Notes: generated from the sequence alone by a model not told the origin. Positions 44,301 to 52,950 are shown, counted from the stretch's first letter. The stretch is DNA of 64,000 bases from JBNFVY01 sp049943335 (GCF_049943335.1 NZ_JBNFVY010000001.1:721630-785629); one strand, 5' to 3'. Numbers and translations are program-made.

Positions 44301-44705
44301 ATGATCGGACGTCTCAACCATGTGGCCATCGCAGTACCGGACCTGGAGGCGGCCAGCGCGCAGTATCGCGACACCTTGGGGGCCAAGGTGAACCCGCCGC
44401 AAGATGAACCCGATCATGGGGTCACCGTGGTTTTCATTGAATTGCCGAACACCAAGATCGAATTGCTCTACCCTCTGGGCGACGCGTCGCCCATCCAGGG
44501 GTTTCTGGACAAGAACCCGTCGGGCGGCATTCATCACATGTGCTACGAGGTCGCCGATATCATCGCCGCGCGCGACAAGCTGAAATCCGAAGGCGCGCGC
44601 GTATTGGGCAACGGCGAGCCAAAGATCGGCGCGCATGGCAAGCCGGTCCTGTTCCTGCACCCCAAGGACTTCAACGGCTGCCTGATCGAACTTGAGCAGG
44701 TCTGA
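44301..44705 (+). CDS. mce: Methylmalonyl-CoA epimerase
   Basis: A 134-residue vicinal-oxygen-chelate enzyme that converts (S)- to (R)-methylmalonyl-CoA in propionate breakdown, feeding the B12-dependent mutase. Motifs: LNHVAIAVPDLEAA (metal His7), SGGIHHMCYEVADI (His) and KDFNGCLIELEQV (Glu ligand). ATG 44301 has AGGAGGA upstream. Its TGA overlaps the DUF1467 ATG as TGATG. Confidence 0.95.
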   Translation: MIGRLNHVAIAVPDLEAASAQYRDTLGAKVNPPQDEPDHGVTVVFIELPNTKIELLYPLGDASPIQGFLDKNPSGGIHHMCYEVADIIAARDKLKSEGARVLGNGEPKIGAHGKPVLFLHPKDFNGCLIELEQV

Positions 44706-44989
44706 TGGCGGTTACATCCGCCCTCGTCCTGTTGGCCGTGACATGGTTCATGGTCATGTTCGTGACCCTGCCGTTCGGGCTGCGCACCCAAGGGGATGAA
44801 AAAAAACGCCTCAAAGGAACCCATGCCGGGGCGCCAGCGAACTTCCAGCTCAAACGAACTGTGAAAAAGGTGACGCTGATTGCCTTGGTAATCTGGGTGG
44901 TCGAGGTCACGGCGATATCGACCACCGACCTGACGTGGCACGATCTGGACTGGACAGAAAGCCTGCCGCCCGTAGGCGAAAAACGTTAG
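44705..44989 (+). CDS. DUF1467 family membrane protein
   Basis: A 94-residue protein with two membrane spans (ALVLLAVTWFMVMFVTLPFG and VTLIALVIWVVEVTAI) and a basic loop between (EKKRLKGTHAGAPANFQLKR). It matches DUF1467, which is nearly always found next to methylmalonyl-CoA epimerase in alphaproteobacteria. The function is unknown. It is translationally coupled to mce, and its stop overlaps the convergent EI24-like gene. Confidence 0.88.
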   Translation: MAVTSALVLLAVTWFMVMFVTLPFGLRTQGDEKKRLKGTHAGAPANFQLKRTVKKVTLIALVIWVVEVTAISTTDLTWHDLDWTESLPPVGEKR

Positions 44990-45684
44990 ACCCGTGCGAG
45001 CCGGTGGAAGATATGGGTGAAGGTTGCCACGCCCAAAACCGGGACGAGCAGGTTGAGGACGGGTACGGTCAGCGGGATTGCCATGAGGGCCCCCGCGATC
45101 CAGATCTCCATCGCGTGGCGTCGGCGGGCGCTCTTGGCTCCGGCACGGCCCAGATGGCGCATGGCCACCATCTGGAAATACTCACGCCCCAAAAGAAACC
45201 CGTTCATCGCCCAGAATACCAGGGGGGCGGCGATATTGGTCAGCAGATAGATCAGAAGCGCCGCGATATTGGCGGCGACGATCACCCCCAGAAAAGACAG
45301 GCTGTCGACCAGCGTTTCGGTAAAGCTGATCGGGGTGGCCGCAGGAAGGGTGGGGTAGTGTCGATCTTCGACCGCGTCGGCCACGTCTTCCAGAAAAAAC
45401 CCGGTGAACATTGACGCAACCGGCACCATCAGGAACACGGACGCCACCATCATCAGCAGGATCGATGCGCCGGACAGCAAATTGTCGACCCAGGTGATTT
45501 CCCCGATCCAGGGCAGGGTGAAACTGTCCGGGGTTATCCACCCGACAAACCAGAAAAATACCGCGTAGACCGCAAACAGCAACAGAATCGTCAGCCCGAC
45601 GCCCAGCAACAGCACCCGCTGAAAGCGTCGATCCCCAAGTTGGCCGATCGCCTTCAGGAAATCCGAAAGAATAGAAACAATCAT
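44986..45684 (-). CDS. EI24/CysZ-like membrane protein
   Basis: A 232-residue inner-membrane protein with about four to five hydrophobic segments (LLLGVGLTILLLFAVYAVFF, ILLMMVASVFLMVPVASMF, VIVAANIAALLIYLLTNIAA). The tail WIAGALMAIPLTVPVLNLLV and ATFTHIFHRL match the EI24 domain of CysZ-type proteins. CysZ imports sulfate in E. coli; this member lacks a cys context, so a sulfate role is unproven. ATG 45684 overlaps the nitroreductase stop as ATGA. Confidence 0.82.
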   Translation of the reverse strand: MIVSILSDFLKAIGQLGDRRFQRVLLLGVGLTILLLFAVYAVFFWFVGWITPDSFTLPWIGEITWVDNLLSGASILLMMVASVFLMVPVASMFTGFFLEDVADAVEDRHYPTLPAATPISFTETLVDSLSFLGVIVAANIAALLIYLLTNIAAPLVFWAMNGFLLGREYFQMVAMRHLGRAGAKSARRRHAMEIWIAGALMAIPLTVPVLNLLVPVLGVATFTHIFHRLARV

Positions 45685-46259
45685 GCGCGCGACCAATCGG
45701 TGATCGCGTCCAGATCAGGGCGCGGGCGTTCCGGCGGCGTGTTGGTTTGCGAGCCGATATGGATCAGCCCGGCAACGGTTTCGCCTTCGCCCAGATTCAG
45801 CGCGTCGCGGCAAAAGTCGGGGTCATGGCTGGCCCATCCGGACAGCCAATTCGCGCCCCAGCCTGCCGCCAAGGCTGCGTTCAAAAGGGCAAGGCACACT
45901 GCGCCGGCGGAATAAAGTTGTTCGATCAAGGGAATTTTCGGGTTCTCCTTGGGCGCGGCCACGACAACTACCGCCAAATGCGCGTCGGCATATTGGCGTT
46001 GCGCCTTTTCAATTTTTTCGTCTTCGATCCCCAAGGCCGCGCCCCGCGCCGGGATTTTCGCGGCAATCTCCTGCAGCGCGCCGTGCCCCAACACGATGAA
46101 ACGCCACGGTTCCAGTTTGCCATGATCGGGGGTGCGGGCCGCCGCAGTCAGGATCGGGATTAACTCATCGCGCGTCGGGACCGGCGTTGTCAGCGTCTTG
46201 GCCGGACGGGATCGGCGATTGAGCAGGAATTCGAGGGCCGCGGGGTTGGCGTGTGGCAT
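45681..46259 (-). CDS. Nitroreductase family protein
   Basis: A 192-residue FMN-dependent oxidoreductase of the NfsB/YdjA type. NRRSRPAKTL near the N-terminus and AAARTPDHGKLEPWRFIV are the FMN-binding segments, and GWGANWLSGWA lies near residue 138. The small size and RTPDHGKL pattern fit the YdjA/TdsD-like group. ATG at 46259 has AAGGTGA upstream. It is coupled to the EI24-like gene; the substrate is unknown. Confidence 0.88.
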   Translation of the reverse strand: MPHANPAALEFLLNRRSRPAKTLTTPVPTRDELIPILTAAARTPDHGKLEPWRFIVLGHGALQEIAAKIPARGAALGIEDEKIEKAQRQYADAHLAVVVVAAPKENPKIPLIEQLYSAGAVCLALLNAALAAGWGANWLSGWASHDPDFCRDALNLGEGETVAGLIHIGSQTNTPPERPRPDLDAITDWSRA

Positions 46260-46388
46260 CAACGTAAATCACCTTCTTTTCTTGATAATGCACATGTCGG
46301 CGTTTCCAATGCATGGATCAAGCCTTTACTATCGATTCATGGCGATGGCCTGCTGCGCAGGCGCCACGGTCAGGCAGGGGAGCAGCGT

Positions 46389-46649
46389 ATGGCGGACATA
46401 GCCGATTTGAGTGATCTTGCGGTGTCTGGGGCCGAAATCGCTGTGCGGGTGACGCCCAAGGCATCGCGCAACCGGCTGACGCGGGACGGCGATGCGATCC
46501 GTGTCTATGTCACTGCGCTGCCGGCAGGCGGACAAGCCAATACCGCCGCAATCGCCCTGCTGTCCAAGGGGCTGGGCATTGCCAAAAGCCGCATTTCGCT
46601 AAAGCGCGGGGGACGCGCGCGCGACAAGGTCTTTGTGATCAATGCCTGA
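46389..46649 (+). CDS. DUF167 (YggU) family protein
   Basis: An 86-residue small conserved protein. IAVRVTPKASRNRL and VYVTALPAGGQANTAAIALLSKGLG, followed by ISLKRGGRARDKVF, are the DUF167 core (the YggU/MTH637 fold); the function is unknown. ATG at 46389 starts behind GGGGAGC. It is convergent with a small acidic hypothetical gene, with stops 4 bases apart. Confidence 0.9.
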   Translation: MADIADLSDLAVSGAEIAVRVTPKASRNRLTRDGDAIRVYVTALPAGGQANTAAIALLSKGLGIAKSRISLKRGGRARDKVFVINA

Positions 46650-46652
46650 AAG

Positions 46653-46895
46653 TCAGCGCGATTTGGGGTCAACCAGACGATAAATGCCTTCGGGCAGGTC
46701 CAGCGCAGCACTGATGTCGCGCAGCTGGGCAAGCGACAGCGTGATTTTCTGAACCCGATCCGTGCGCGGGTCGACCTGTTCGATTGTCACGCAATCCTCA
46801 AAGGCTGAAATAATGATGTCTTCTTGAAGATGCGGGCTGCCTTCATCAACAAGGGTGATGACGGTCGCGTCGAAGTCGTGTTCGATGGTAAACAT
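46653..46895 (-). CDS. Small acidic hypothetical protein
   Basis: 80 residues, acidic, without membrane segment. MFTIEHDFDATVITLVDEGS then SAFEDCVTIEQVDP look like a beta-rich compact domain, with a short helix near the end (LSLAQLRDISAALDLPEGIY). I think similar proteins occur across Rhodobacterales, but I cannot name a family. The reading frame is well formed and spans the space between two conserved genes. Confidence 0.65.
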   Translation of the reverse strand: MFTIEHDFDATVITLVDEGSPHLQEDIIISAFEDCVTIEQVDPRTDRVQKITLSLAQLRDISAALDLPEGIYRLVDPKSR

Positions 46896-47006
46896 GGTGT
46901 CAGCCTAAGGCGCGCGCAAGAATTTGAAAAGCAGGCTTGTTGAGCAGACTGGACCTGTCAAGAACTGCGCGCTAACGTCCCGGTCGATAAAACAAAGGGA
47001 ACCCCG

Positions 47007-47702
47007 ATGAAAGCACCCTTGTGGCTGGCTGCTCTGGCGCTTTGTGCCTGTGTAACGACTGAACCATCTGCGGATGTCAGCGCACCAGTGGCCCGTGCCA
47101 ACACCGGCAGTGGCACCATTGCCATGTTTCGCGATGTGGTGAGCCGGGTCGAACCCTTGGCCGAAAGCGTCTGCAAGGCCGAAGCGAAACCGGGTGCGAA
47201 TTGCGATTTCAAAGTCGTCGTCGATTCGCGCGAAAACCAGCCCCCCAACGCGTATCAGTCGGTTGATAGCACAGGCCGCCCGGTTCTGACCTTTACGGAG
47301 CCGCTGATCCGCCAGGTGCAAAACGCGGATGAACTTGCCTTTGTCATGGGCCACGAAGCCGCGCACCACATCTCGGGCCACTTGGACAGGACGCAGCAGT
47401 CTGCCGTGCTGGGCGGGATCGCTGGGATCGTCTTGGGAATTGCCGTGGGCGGGGGGGCGGATCTTGTGGACATGACCACGGATATCGGCGCAAGCGTGGG
47501 CGCGCGGGCGTATTCCAAGAGCTATGAGCTTGAGGCGGACCAGTTGGGGACGGTCATTGCCTTTCGCGCGGGCTACAACCCGGAACGCGGCGCACAGTTC
47601 TTTACGCGCATCCCCGATCCGGGCGACCGTTTCCTTGGCACCCACCCGCCGAACGGTCAGCGGATCGAAACCGTGCGCCGGACGATGGCGTCGTTACGAT
47701 AG
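47007..47702 (+). CDS. M48-family metalloprotease, predicted lipoprotein
   Basis: A 231-residue secreted protease. A lipobox (LALCACVTT) at residues 10-16 predicts lipid attachment in the periplasm. The zinc motif is HEAAHH near residue 116 with downstream Glu in YELEADQLG (near 173), followed by THPPNGQRIE at the end. This is the single-domain BepA/YcaL-like M48 type, probably degrading misfolded envelope proteins. GAACCCC precedes the ATG. Confidence 0.88.
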   Translation: MKAPLWLAALALCACVTTEPSADVSAPVARANTGSGTIAMFRDVVSRVEPLAESVCKAEAKPGANCDFKVVVDSRENQPPNAYQSVDSTGRPVLTFTEPLIRQVQNADELAFVMGHEAAHHISGHLDRTQQSAVLGGIAGIVLGIAVGGGADLVDMTTDIGASVGARAYSKSYELEADQLGTVIAFRAGYNPERGAQFFTRIPDPGDRFLGTHPPNGQRIETVRRTMASLR

Positions 47703-48084
47703 TTGGCCCGCTGGCCGGCATGGCGCTGTTTCAATCATTGAACGGCGCGCAACGACAGGCTGCAAATCGACATTCCGATCCCGAAACCCTGCGCCGCAGC
47801 TGACGGCGGCGCAGACAGTTGTTGTCTGGCTGACGATGGCCATTCTGCCAGCCCCACGTGGATGGAAAAGTCGCAGCACGGCGCAGAGGGCGACGGCATC
47901 CAGCGTCAGCACGGCTCGGTTACTCGTGCAAAGCGTGACCTCCAAGCGGCCGGGCGAATCCTACCCGGAAATGTTGAACATCTGACCCAACCGCTGGCGC
48001 CTTTTTCAACCGATCAGGTCTTCCAAATGGCGCGCTAGTTTCCCTGGCGTAGGCGTAGCGACGCCTTACCTTGCATTCGTCCGG
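47703..48084. other. Intergenic region before the DUF6455 genes
   Basis: About 380 bases. A stretch of about 100 codons is open on the plus strand in one phase (to about 48040) without a recognisable start or family, and a minus-strand frame is open over part of it. I see nothing I can support as a gene. Confidence 0.35.
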
Positions 48085-48098
48085 TTGATCCGGATCAA
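48085..48098. promoter_or_regulatory. FNR-type binding site
   Basis: TTGATCCGGATCAA is a perfect TTGAT-N4-ATCAA match to the FNR/FnrL/Anr consensus. It lies 69 bases before the first DUF6455 ATG. If used as a class II activator site, transcription would start near 48133, leaving a short leader. This predicts oxygen-controlled expression of the two genes. Confidence 0.75.
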
Positions 48099-48167
48099 GG
48101 TCAAGTCCTGCGGCCGGTGCTTGATTGGTTCATGAAAGACACCAACGTATCAGCATGGAGTAGGACG

Positions 48168-48434
48168 ATGATCGGTTTCGAACGGCTTGAAAAACACGAA
48201 CGACTGGTCAACAAAATGGCCGATACCTTGGGCGTTGATCTGGTCGAAGAGGTCCAGCGCGGTAATCTTGCGCCCTCTGAATTGCGAAACCGTGTCTTTC
48301 GCTGCGTCGGATGTGACAGCGCGGATGCCTGTGCAGACTGGCTGCGCGCGCACCCTGACGGGACGGATGGCGCACCCGAATTTTGCCGGAACGGGAAAAT
48401 GTTCGCGGATCTGGCCGCGCGCAAGGGGGTGTGA
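48168..48434 (+). CDS. DUF6455 family protein (first copy)
   Basis: An 88-residue small soluble protein (MIGFERLEKHERLVNKMADT...). A C-terminal Cys cluster, CVGCDSADACADWL plus PEFCRNGKMF, gives four cysteines in the spacing CxxC...C...C typical of DUF6455 proteins. This may bind a metal or iron-sulfur centre. ATG 48168 is preceded by GGAG. It lies behind a perfect FNR-type box and one base before a paralogue. Confidence 0.8.
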   Translation: MIGFERLEKHERLVNKMADTLGVDLVEEVQRGNLAPSELRNRVFRCVGCDSADACADWLRAHPDGTDGAPEFCRNGKMFADLAARKGV

Positions 48435-48435
48435 G

Positions 48436-48696
48436 ATGACGGGTATGAAAGCACCCAAGCGAGATGCGCTGTTGTTGGATGGTATGGCCGACAAGTTGGA
48501 CGCCGATCTTGTCTACGCCCGCGCTGACCGCACGTTGACACAGGCGGCGGCTACCGAAATGGCCGAACGCTGCAAACAGTGCACCAAACGCGACGACTGC
48601 ATCATGTGGTTGGTGAATCATGACGGCGGGGCGGCCAAGGCACCGCCGTTCTGCCTGAATGCAGAAACGCTTGATTTCTTGGCCATGAACGGCTGA
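48436..48696 (+). CDS. DUF6455 family protein (second copy)
   Basis: An 86-residue paralogue of the preceding gene: DGMADKLDADLVYA, then CKQCTKRDDCIMWL and PPFCLNAETLDFLA. The four Cys positions match the first copy, so tandem duplication is likely. ATG 48436 follows GGGGGTG; ATG 48445 is an alternative. A hairpin terminator follows 28 bases after its stop, so the two genes form a complete FNR-linked unit. Confidence 0.8.
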   Translation: MTGMKAPKRDALLLDGMADKLDADLVYARADRTLTQAAATEMAERCKQCTKRDDCIMWLVNHDGGAAKAPPFCLNAETLDFLAMNG

Positions 48697-48723
48697 CCAC
48701 GCATCTGACCCGGCCCAATAAGC

Positions 48724-48753
48724 AAACGCCGACGGGACCAACCGCCGGCGTTT
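48724..48753 (+). terminator. Rho-independent terminator of the DUF6455 operon
   Basis: AAACGCCG (48724-48731) pairs with CGGCGTTT (48746-48753), with a CGG/CCG inner extension, and runs into T-rich sequence. It follows the second DUF6455 gene by 28 bases. Confidence 0.75.
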
Positions 48754-49280
48754 CGCGTTGTATCCCCTGCGCGTCATCCCTGCGCGCGTTGGAAAACAAT
48801 AAGTAGGCGTTCGAGTAAGGTTAGGTAATCAAATACTAGGTAGTGTTTTTTTTTGGTCCACTCACGGATGCAACAACAGCTTGCAAACGCCTATAGCTTT
48901 GTTAGCACTTTTTTAACCTTCGCGTAAGGGCTTCGTTTGGGTTCAAACTTGGGAAATTACAAATATTTGTTTCCAAAACGGAAACCAGCTCACGCATAGG
49001 ATGAAACACTGCCTTCTGCGATAGTGGTTCGCGCGAGCCGCGATTCGATCAAGCGGCCCGATTCCCTCTTGATCCGGTGCCACGATGGGCGCGGGCGTGT
49101 AGAATAAGCAGGTGTTGGCCCGCCATTTTGCCTGTGGTGTCTTCTGACATCTTCCAAGGGTAACCTTTGGCGTTTGCAGACATCACGTGCGCCACAAGAA
49201 GCTGCCGGCACGTCGCACCCGCGCCCGCCAGCCGCCGGACACGCAAACGCAAATGGCTCAATTCATTGCGTGCGTTCGCG
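48754..49280. other. AT-rich intergenic region between DUF6455 and cob genes
   Basis: About 530 bases. Positions 48780-49010 are strongly AT-rich with T tracts (about 48845 and 48910), unlike the rest of the window. A minus-strand frame of 44 codons (MSANAKGYPWKMSEDTTGKM...) starts near 49180, but I cannot support it as a gene. This could hold a small RNA, promoter DNA or remnants of acquired sequence. Confidence 0.4.
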
Positions 49281-50015
49281 TCATTGCCCTGTTTGGCAGG
49301 CAAGCGCGACCCAAATCGCTGTCTCTGAAAGAAGTTGTGCCGCCCCGAGCACATCGCCCGTCTGGCCGCCGATCTTGCGCCGCGCTTGGTAGCCCACCAG
49401 GGCGACCGCGACGATGCAGACAACAAGTGGGATCGGCCAGAAAAGAAGCGCCGCACCTACCATCAGCGCCAGAACACCGCGCGCCGCCCTTGATGGCCCT
49501 GCTGCCATCGTCGCCATGCCATCAGCCCGGGCCGGGGGCAAAATGTCCTGAACGGTCATCATACCTCCGCGACTAATCATTGCCGCCCCGACGAAGGCCA
49601 TGGGGCCGGGGGCGACCGCCATGACCGAAGCGGCCCAAAGCCCGGACACAACGACAATCGCAAGCACACCGTAACTGCCGATGCGGCTGTCGCGCATGAT
49701 TTCAAGAGCGTGGCTCTTGTCGCGTCCGCCACCGATGCCGTCGGCATAATCTGCCAGCCCGTCAAAATGCAGCGCGCCTGTCAAAAGGGCCAGCCACGCC
49801 AGCGCCAGCAAGGCGGCAACCCCAGAGGGCGCGCCCAACGCCAGTGCGCCGGCATGCGCGGCCCAAGTCAACAGACCGACCAGCGCGCCTGCAATCGGGA
49901 AGGCCCACCGGGCTTGGGCCAGCCCCGGCGCTGCACCATTGATGCGCCCGACCGGTAGCCTGGTCAGCAGCATCACCGCCACTTGCAGTTCAGACAGGCG
50001 ACGACGCAGGTTCAT
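49281..50015 (-). CDS. cobS: Adenosylcobinamide-GDP ribazoletransferase
   Basis: A 244-residue inner-membrane enzyme (CobS, CobV in Pseudomonas naming) that joins AdoCbi-GDP with alpha-ribazole. About six hydrophobic segments are present. LHFDGLADYADGIGGGRDKS near residue 80 carries the conserved Asp cluster, followed by ALEIMRDSRIGSYG. ATG 50015 overlaps the cobT stop as ATGA. It is the last gene of the leftward cobU-cobT-cobS unit. Confidence 0.93.
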   Translation of the reverse strand: MNLRRRLSELQVAVMLLTRLPVGRINGAAPGLAQARWAFPIAGALVGLLTWAAHAGALALGAPSGVAALLALAWLALLTGALHFDGLADYADGIGGGRDKSHALEIMRDSRIGSYGVLAIVVVSGLWAASVMAVAPGPMAFVGAAMISRGGMMTVQDILPPARADGMATMAAGPSRAARGVLALMVGAALLFWPIPLVVCIVAVALVGYQARRKIGGQTGDVLGAAQLLSETAIWVALACQTGQ

Positions 50016-51028
50016 CCGTCTGACACACCGGCTTCGTCGAAGGTCGCCATGCCGTTGTGACATTCGAGCGCGGCGCGCAGCAGGCCCAGTGCCAGCGCCG
50101 CGCCCGACCCTTCGCCAAGTGCCATGTCCAGCGACAATATTGGCTCTTGGTTCATCGCTTCCAGCAGCTTTCTATGGCCCGGTTCGCGGCTGGCATGGCC
50201 CACGACGCAATGACCAAGGAACCGCGGGTCGGCTACATACAAAGGCACCGTGGCGGCGGTGCAGATGAACCCGTCAAGTATGACCGGGATCCGCAACGCC
50301 CGCGCCTGCACGACGGCCCCACAGATCGCGGCCTGTTCGCGCCCGCCCAGAGCGGCAAGAATGCCCAACCCGACCGCGTCGCCATTGCGCGCGCAGGCCC
50401 GGGACACTGCGTCGACCTTCCGCGTCAGTCCAGCATCGTCAGATCCGGTGCCGCGTCCGACCCAATCCGCCGGCTCACCGCCAAACCCGGCCTGCGCCAT
50501 CGCCGCGGCGATTGTTGAATTGCCGATCCCCATTTCCCCCAGGATCAACACGCTTGCGCCCGGATCGACTGCCTCGGCGCCGCGCCGCATCGCCGCCAGT
50601 GTTTCATCCTGGGACATCGCGACGCCTTGGGTGATGTCGCCGGTGGGTCGATCAAGATCCAGTGCGATCACAGACAGCGCGGCGCCATTTGCCCGGCAAA
50701 GCTGATTGATGGCCGCGCCGCCCTGTTCGAAATTGACGACCATCTGCGCCGTGACCTCTTGGGGAAACGGATTTACCCCCTGCGCACAGACCCCGTGATT
50801 TCCCGCGAATATCAATGCCTGCGCCCGTTCAACTGTCGGGCGGTCCGTGCCCTGCCAGCCGGCCATGAAAATCGCCAGCGCCTCGAGCCGGCCCAATGCG
50901 CCGGGGGGCTTGGTCAGCTTGTTCTGCCGGTCAGTGGCGGCGCGGGCTGCATCAGAATCGTGCGCAGGCAAACTGTCGACAAGCGCAGCAACGTCGTTCA
51001 GCGTCCTGAGGTCAGAAAAGATCGTCAT
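50012..51028 (-). CDS. cobT: Nicotinate-nucleotide-dimethylbenzimidazole phosphoribosyltransferase
   Basis: A 338-residue enzyme activating the lower-ligand base to alpha-ribazole phosphate. TKPPGALGRLEALAI at the N-terminus, IFAGNHGVCAQGVNPFPQEV near residue 72, GEMGIGNSTIAAAM and the C-terminal catalytic MALGEGSGAALALGL are family signatures. It overlaps cobU by 17 bp and cobS by 4 bp. Confidence 0.95.
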   Translation of the reverse strand: MTIFSDLRTLNDVAALVDSLPAHDSDAARAATDRQNKLTKPPGALGRLEALAIFMAGWQGTDRPTVERAQALIFAGNHGVCAQGVNPFPQEVTAQMVVNFEQGGAAINQLCRANGAALSVIALDLDRPTGDITQGVAMSQDETLAAMRRGAEAVDPGASVLILGEMGIGNSTIAAAMAQAGFGGEPADWVGRGTGSDDAGLTRKVDAVSRACARNGDAVGLGILAALGGREQAAICGAVVQARALRIPVILDGFICTAATVPLYVADPRFLGHCVVGHASREPGHRKLLEAMNQEPILSLDMALGEGSGAALALGLLRAALECHNGMATFDEAGVSDG

Positions 51029-51545
51029 TGGGTTTCACCTTCATCGGATAGCCTGCCACGGCAAGCCAGACTTCATCGCAGGCCCCAGCCACGGCCTGAT
51101 TGACGTGACCGGCCGCGTCGCGAAACGCGCGGGCCAGCCTGTTTTCGGGGACGATGCCCAGACCGACCTCATTGGACACGAAGACAATCGGCGCGCTCTG
51201 TTCGGCCACCGTCTGGATCAGCGCATCGGTTTCGGCGTGCCAATCGGCATCATCGAGCATCAGATTGGTGAGCCACAGTGTCAGGCAATCCACCAGCCGC
51301 GGTACGTCTCCATCGGTCTTGCGCAGCGCCGCGACCAGATCGGTCGGGGCATCCACATCGTCCCAGGCATCCGGACTGCGCCGGGCCTTGTGCGCCGCGA
51401 TGCGCGCGGCCATTTCGCTGTCCCCGTCATAAATCCGCGCCGTCGCGATATAGATGGCGCGCCCGCAGGGCTGCAGCGCCTTGCGTTCGGCCAATGTGGA
51501 TTTGCCCGAACGGGCGCCGCCGGTGATCAGTATCGACTTTTGCAT
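51012..51545 (-). CDS. cobU: Adenosylcobinamide kinase/guanylyltransferase
   Basis: A 177-residue bifunctional enzyme (CobU, CobP in Pseudomonas naming) that phosphorylates adenosylcobinamide and transfers GMP. The P-loop is ITGGARSGKSTLAE at residue 6, with VDCLTLWLTNLM and FVSNEVGLGIVPENRLAR. ATG 51545 begins the family sequence, although the frame is open to 51563. It heads the leftward unit and is divergent from the phosphatase gene. Confidence 0.95.
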   Translation of the reverse strand: MQKSILITGGARSGKSTLAERKALQPCGRAIYIATARIYDGDSEMAARIAAHKARRSPDAWDDVDAPTDLVAALRKTDGDVPRLVDCLTLWLTNLMLDDADWHAETDALIQTVAEQSAPIVFVSNEVGLGIVPENRLARAFRDAAGHVNQAVAGACDEVWLAVAGYPMKVKPNDDLF

Positions 51546-51610
51546 GGTCTTGTGGGAAAGCATTTTCCGACACGAAAAGAAAGCCGAAAGCCGACATCTT
51601 GGGCACCAAA

Positions 51611-52177
51611 ATGAATTCCAGCGCGGAGTTGATCCTGATCCGTCACGCGCCGGTAGCGATCCCAGGCCGCCTGTTTGGACGGACCGATGTCATGGCGCGC
51701 ATAGACCCCGCCGCCATCTCTGCGCTCAGGGCGCAGCTCAGCCCGGTTTCGCAGGTCATCAGCAGCCCCGCCCTGCGCTGTCAGCAGACCGCCGAAGCAT
51801 TGTTTGACGGCCACACGTTGGATGCGCGCCTCTGGGAGCAGGACTTCGGCGACCACGATGGTCTGGCCTTTGACCAATTGCCAGACCTTGGGGTTCTGGC
51901 CAGCGAAGACCTTGCACAACATGCCGCGCCGGGCGGTGAAAGCTTTGCCGAACTGTGCGATCGCCTGGCCCCCGTGCTGACGGAATACGGGCGGAAAGCA
52001 TGGGCCAGCGGCCCTGTGACCTTGGTGGTCCACGCCGGTGTGATCCGCGCCGCGCTGGCGCTGGTCAGTGGACATGTGCCGGGCGGATTGGCGTTTGAAG
52101 TTGCGAACCTGTCGGTGACCCGGCTGCGCTGCGGACCCGATGGCCCCTTGTCGGTGATCGAGGTCAACCGCACATGA
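51611..52177 (+). CDS. Histidine phosphatase, likely alpha-ribazole phosphatase
   Basis: A 188-residue phosphoglycerate-mutase-like phosphatase. The catalytic RHG-type motif is LILIRHAPVA (His near 12), the second His is in LVVHAGVIRA, and SSPALRCQQTAE carries the conserved Arg. Position beside cob genes suggests dephosphorylation of alpha-ribazole phosphate or cobalamin phosphate (CobC in Salmonella naming). TTG 51599 is an alternative start. It overlaps bluE by 4 bp. Confidence 0.87.
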   Translation: MNSSAELILIRHAPVAIPGRLFGRTDVMARIDPAAISALRAQLSPVSQVISSPALRCQQTAEALFDGHTLDARLWEQDFGDHDGLAFDQLPDLGVLASEDLAQHAAPGGESFAELCDRLAPVLTEYGRKAWASGPVTLVVHAGVIRAALALVSGHVPGGLAFEVANLSVTRLRCGPDGPLSVIEVNRT

Positions 52178-52950
52178 ATTGCGCGACTGTCACCGCGCAT
52201 TTCGGGGAATGGGTGCAGGGGCGGCTTGGCCCAAATGGCCCGGTCGTGCTGGTGACGATGGTCTGTCCAAAGCTGCACGTATCCGCGCCTGGCGCAGTCG
52301 CCGCGCCTTTTACTGCGGACGTTCTGAACCGCTTTGCCGCGCAGTTGGGACTGGGCGCGTTGCCAGCGGGAATTACGCGCAACTTCCCGCTTGGGATCGG
52401 GGCAGGGGCCTCGACTGCGGCGCTGGTGGCAATGGCCAGGGCGGCAGGCTACGACGGCCCGCCCGAGCAATTGGCGCGGGCGTGTCTTTGTGCTGAAAAG
52501 GCCAGCGATCCGCTCATGTTCCCAAACCCGGATCGGCTTCTTTGGGCCTCGCGTCAGGGGCGGGTTGTGCGCGCCATGGCCGGACCGCCCCGCGCGGCCA
52601 TCCTGGGCGGGCTATGGGGCAACCCCGTTCAGACGGACGCCGAGGACGAGGCGTTCGACGACGTGAGCGACCTTGTCGAAGATTGGGCGCAAGCCGCCGC
52701 GCACGGCGATCTGGCGCGACTGGGCGCGGTCGCCAGCGAATCCGCCCGCCGTTGCAGCGCGCGACGGGGGCCGCCGGACCCAATGGCGGACCTGGCGCAG
52801 GATCTGGGCGCGCTTGCGGTAGTGCGTGCTCATACCGGCTCGGCCAGGGGGTTGGTCTTTGCCCCCGGCGCGGTTCCGGTACGGGGCGCGGATGCGCTGC
52901 GCGAGGCCGGCCTGACGGATGTGCTGACCTTCGAGACGGGGGGCGCATGA
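52174..52950 (+). CDS. bluE: L-threonine kinase, PduX/BluE-like
   Basis: A 258-residue GHMP-family kinase making L-threonine O-3-phosphate, the precursor of the aminopropanol arm of cobalamin. HFGEWVQGRLGPNGPVVLVT at the N-terminus and the glycine-rich FPLGIGAGASTAALVAM (near residue 72) are the PduX/BluE pattern; LVFAPGAVP lies near the C-terminus. It sits directly before cbiB and the threonine-phosphate decarboxylase, which use its product. Confidence 0.85.
   Translation: MNCATVTAHFGEWVQGRLGPNGPVVLVTMVCPKLHVSAPGAVAAPFTADVLNRFAAQLGLGALPAGITRNFPLGIGAGASTAALVAMARAAGYDGPPEQLARACLCAEKASDPLMFPNPDRLLWASRQGRVVRAMAGPPRAAILGGLWGNPVQTDAEDEAFDDVSDLVEDWAQAAAHGDLARLGAVASESARRCSARRGPPDPMADLAQDLGALAVVRAHTGSARGLVFAPGAVPVRGADALREAGLTDVLTFETGGA

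Noticed and set aside
48856..49020. Possible origin of replication or attachment site in the AT-rich stretch
   Set aside because: No DnaA-box cluster, iterons, or direct repeats matching a tRNA end are visible.
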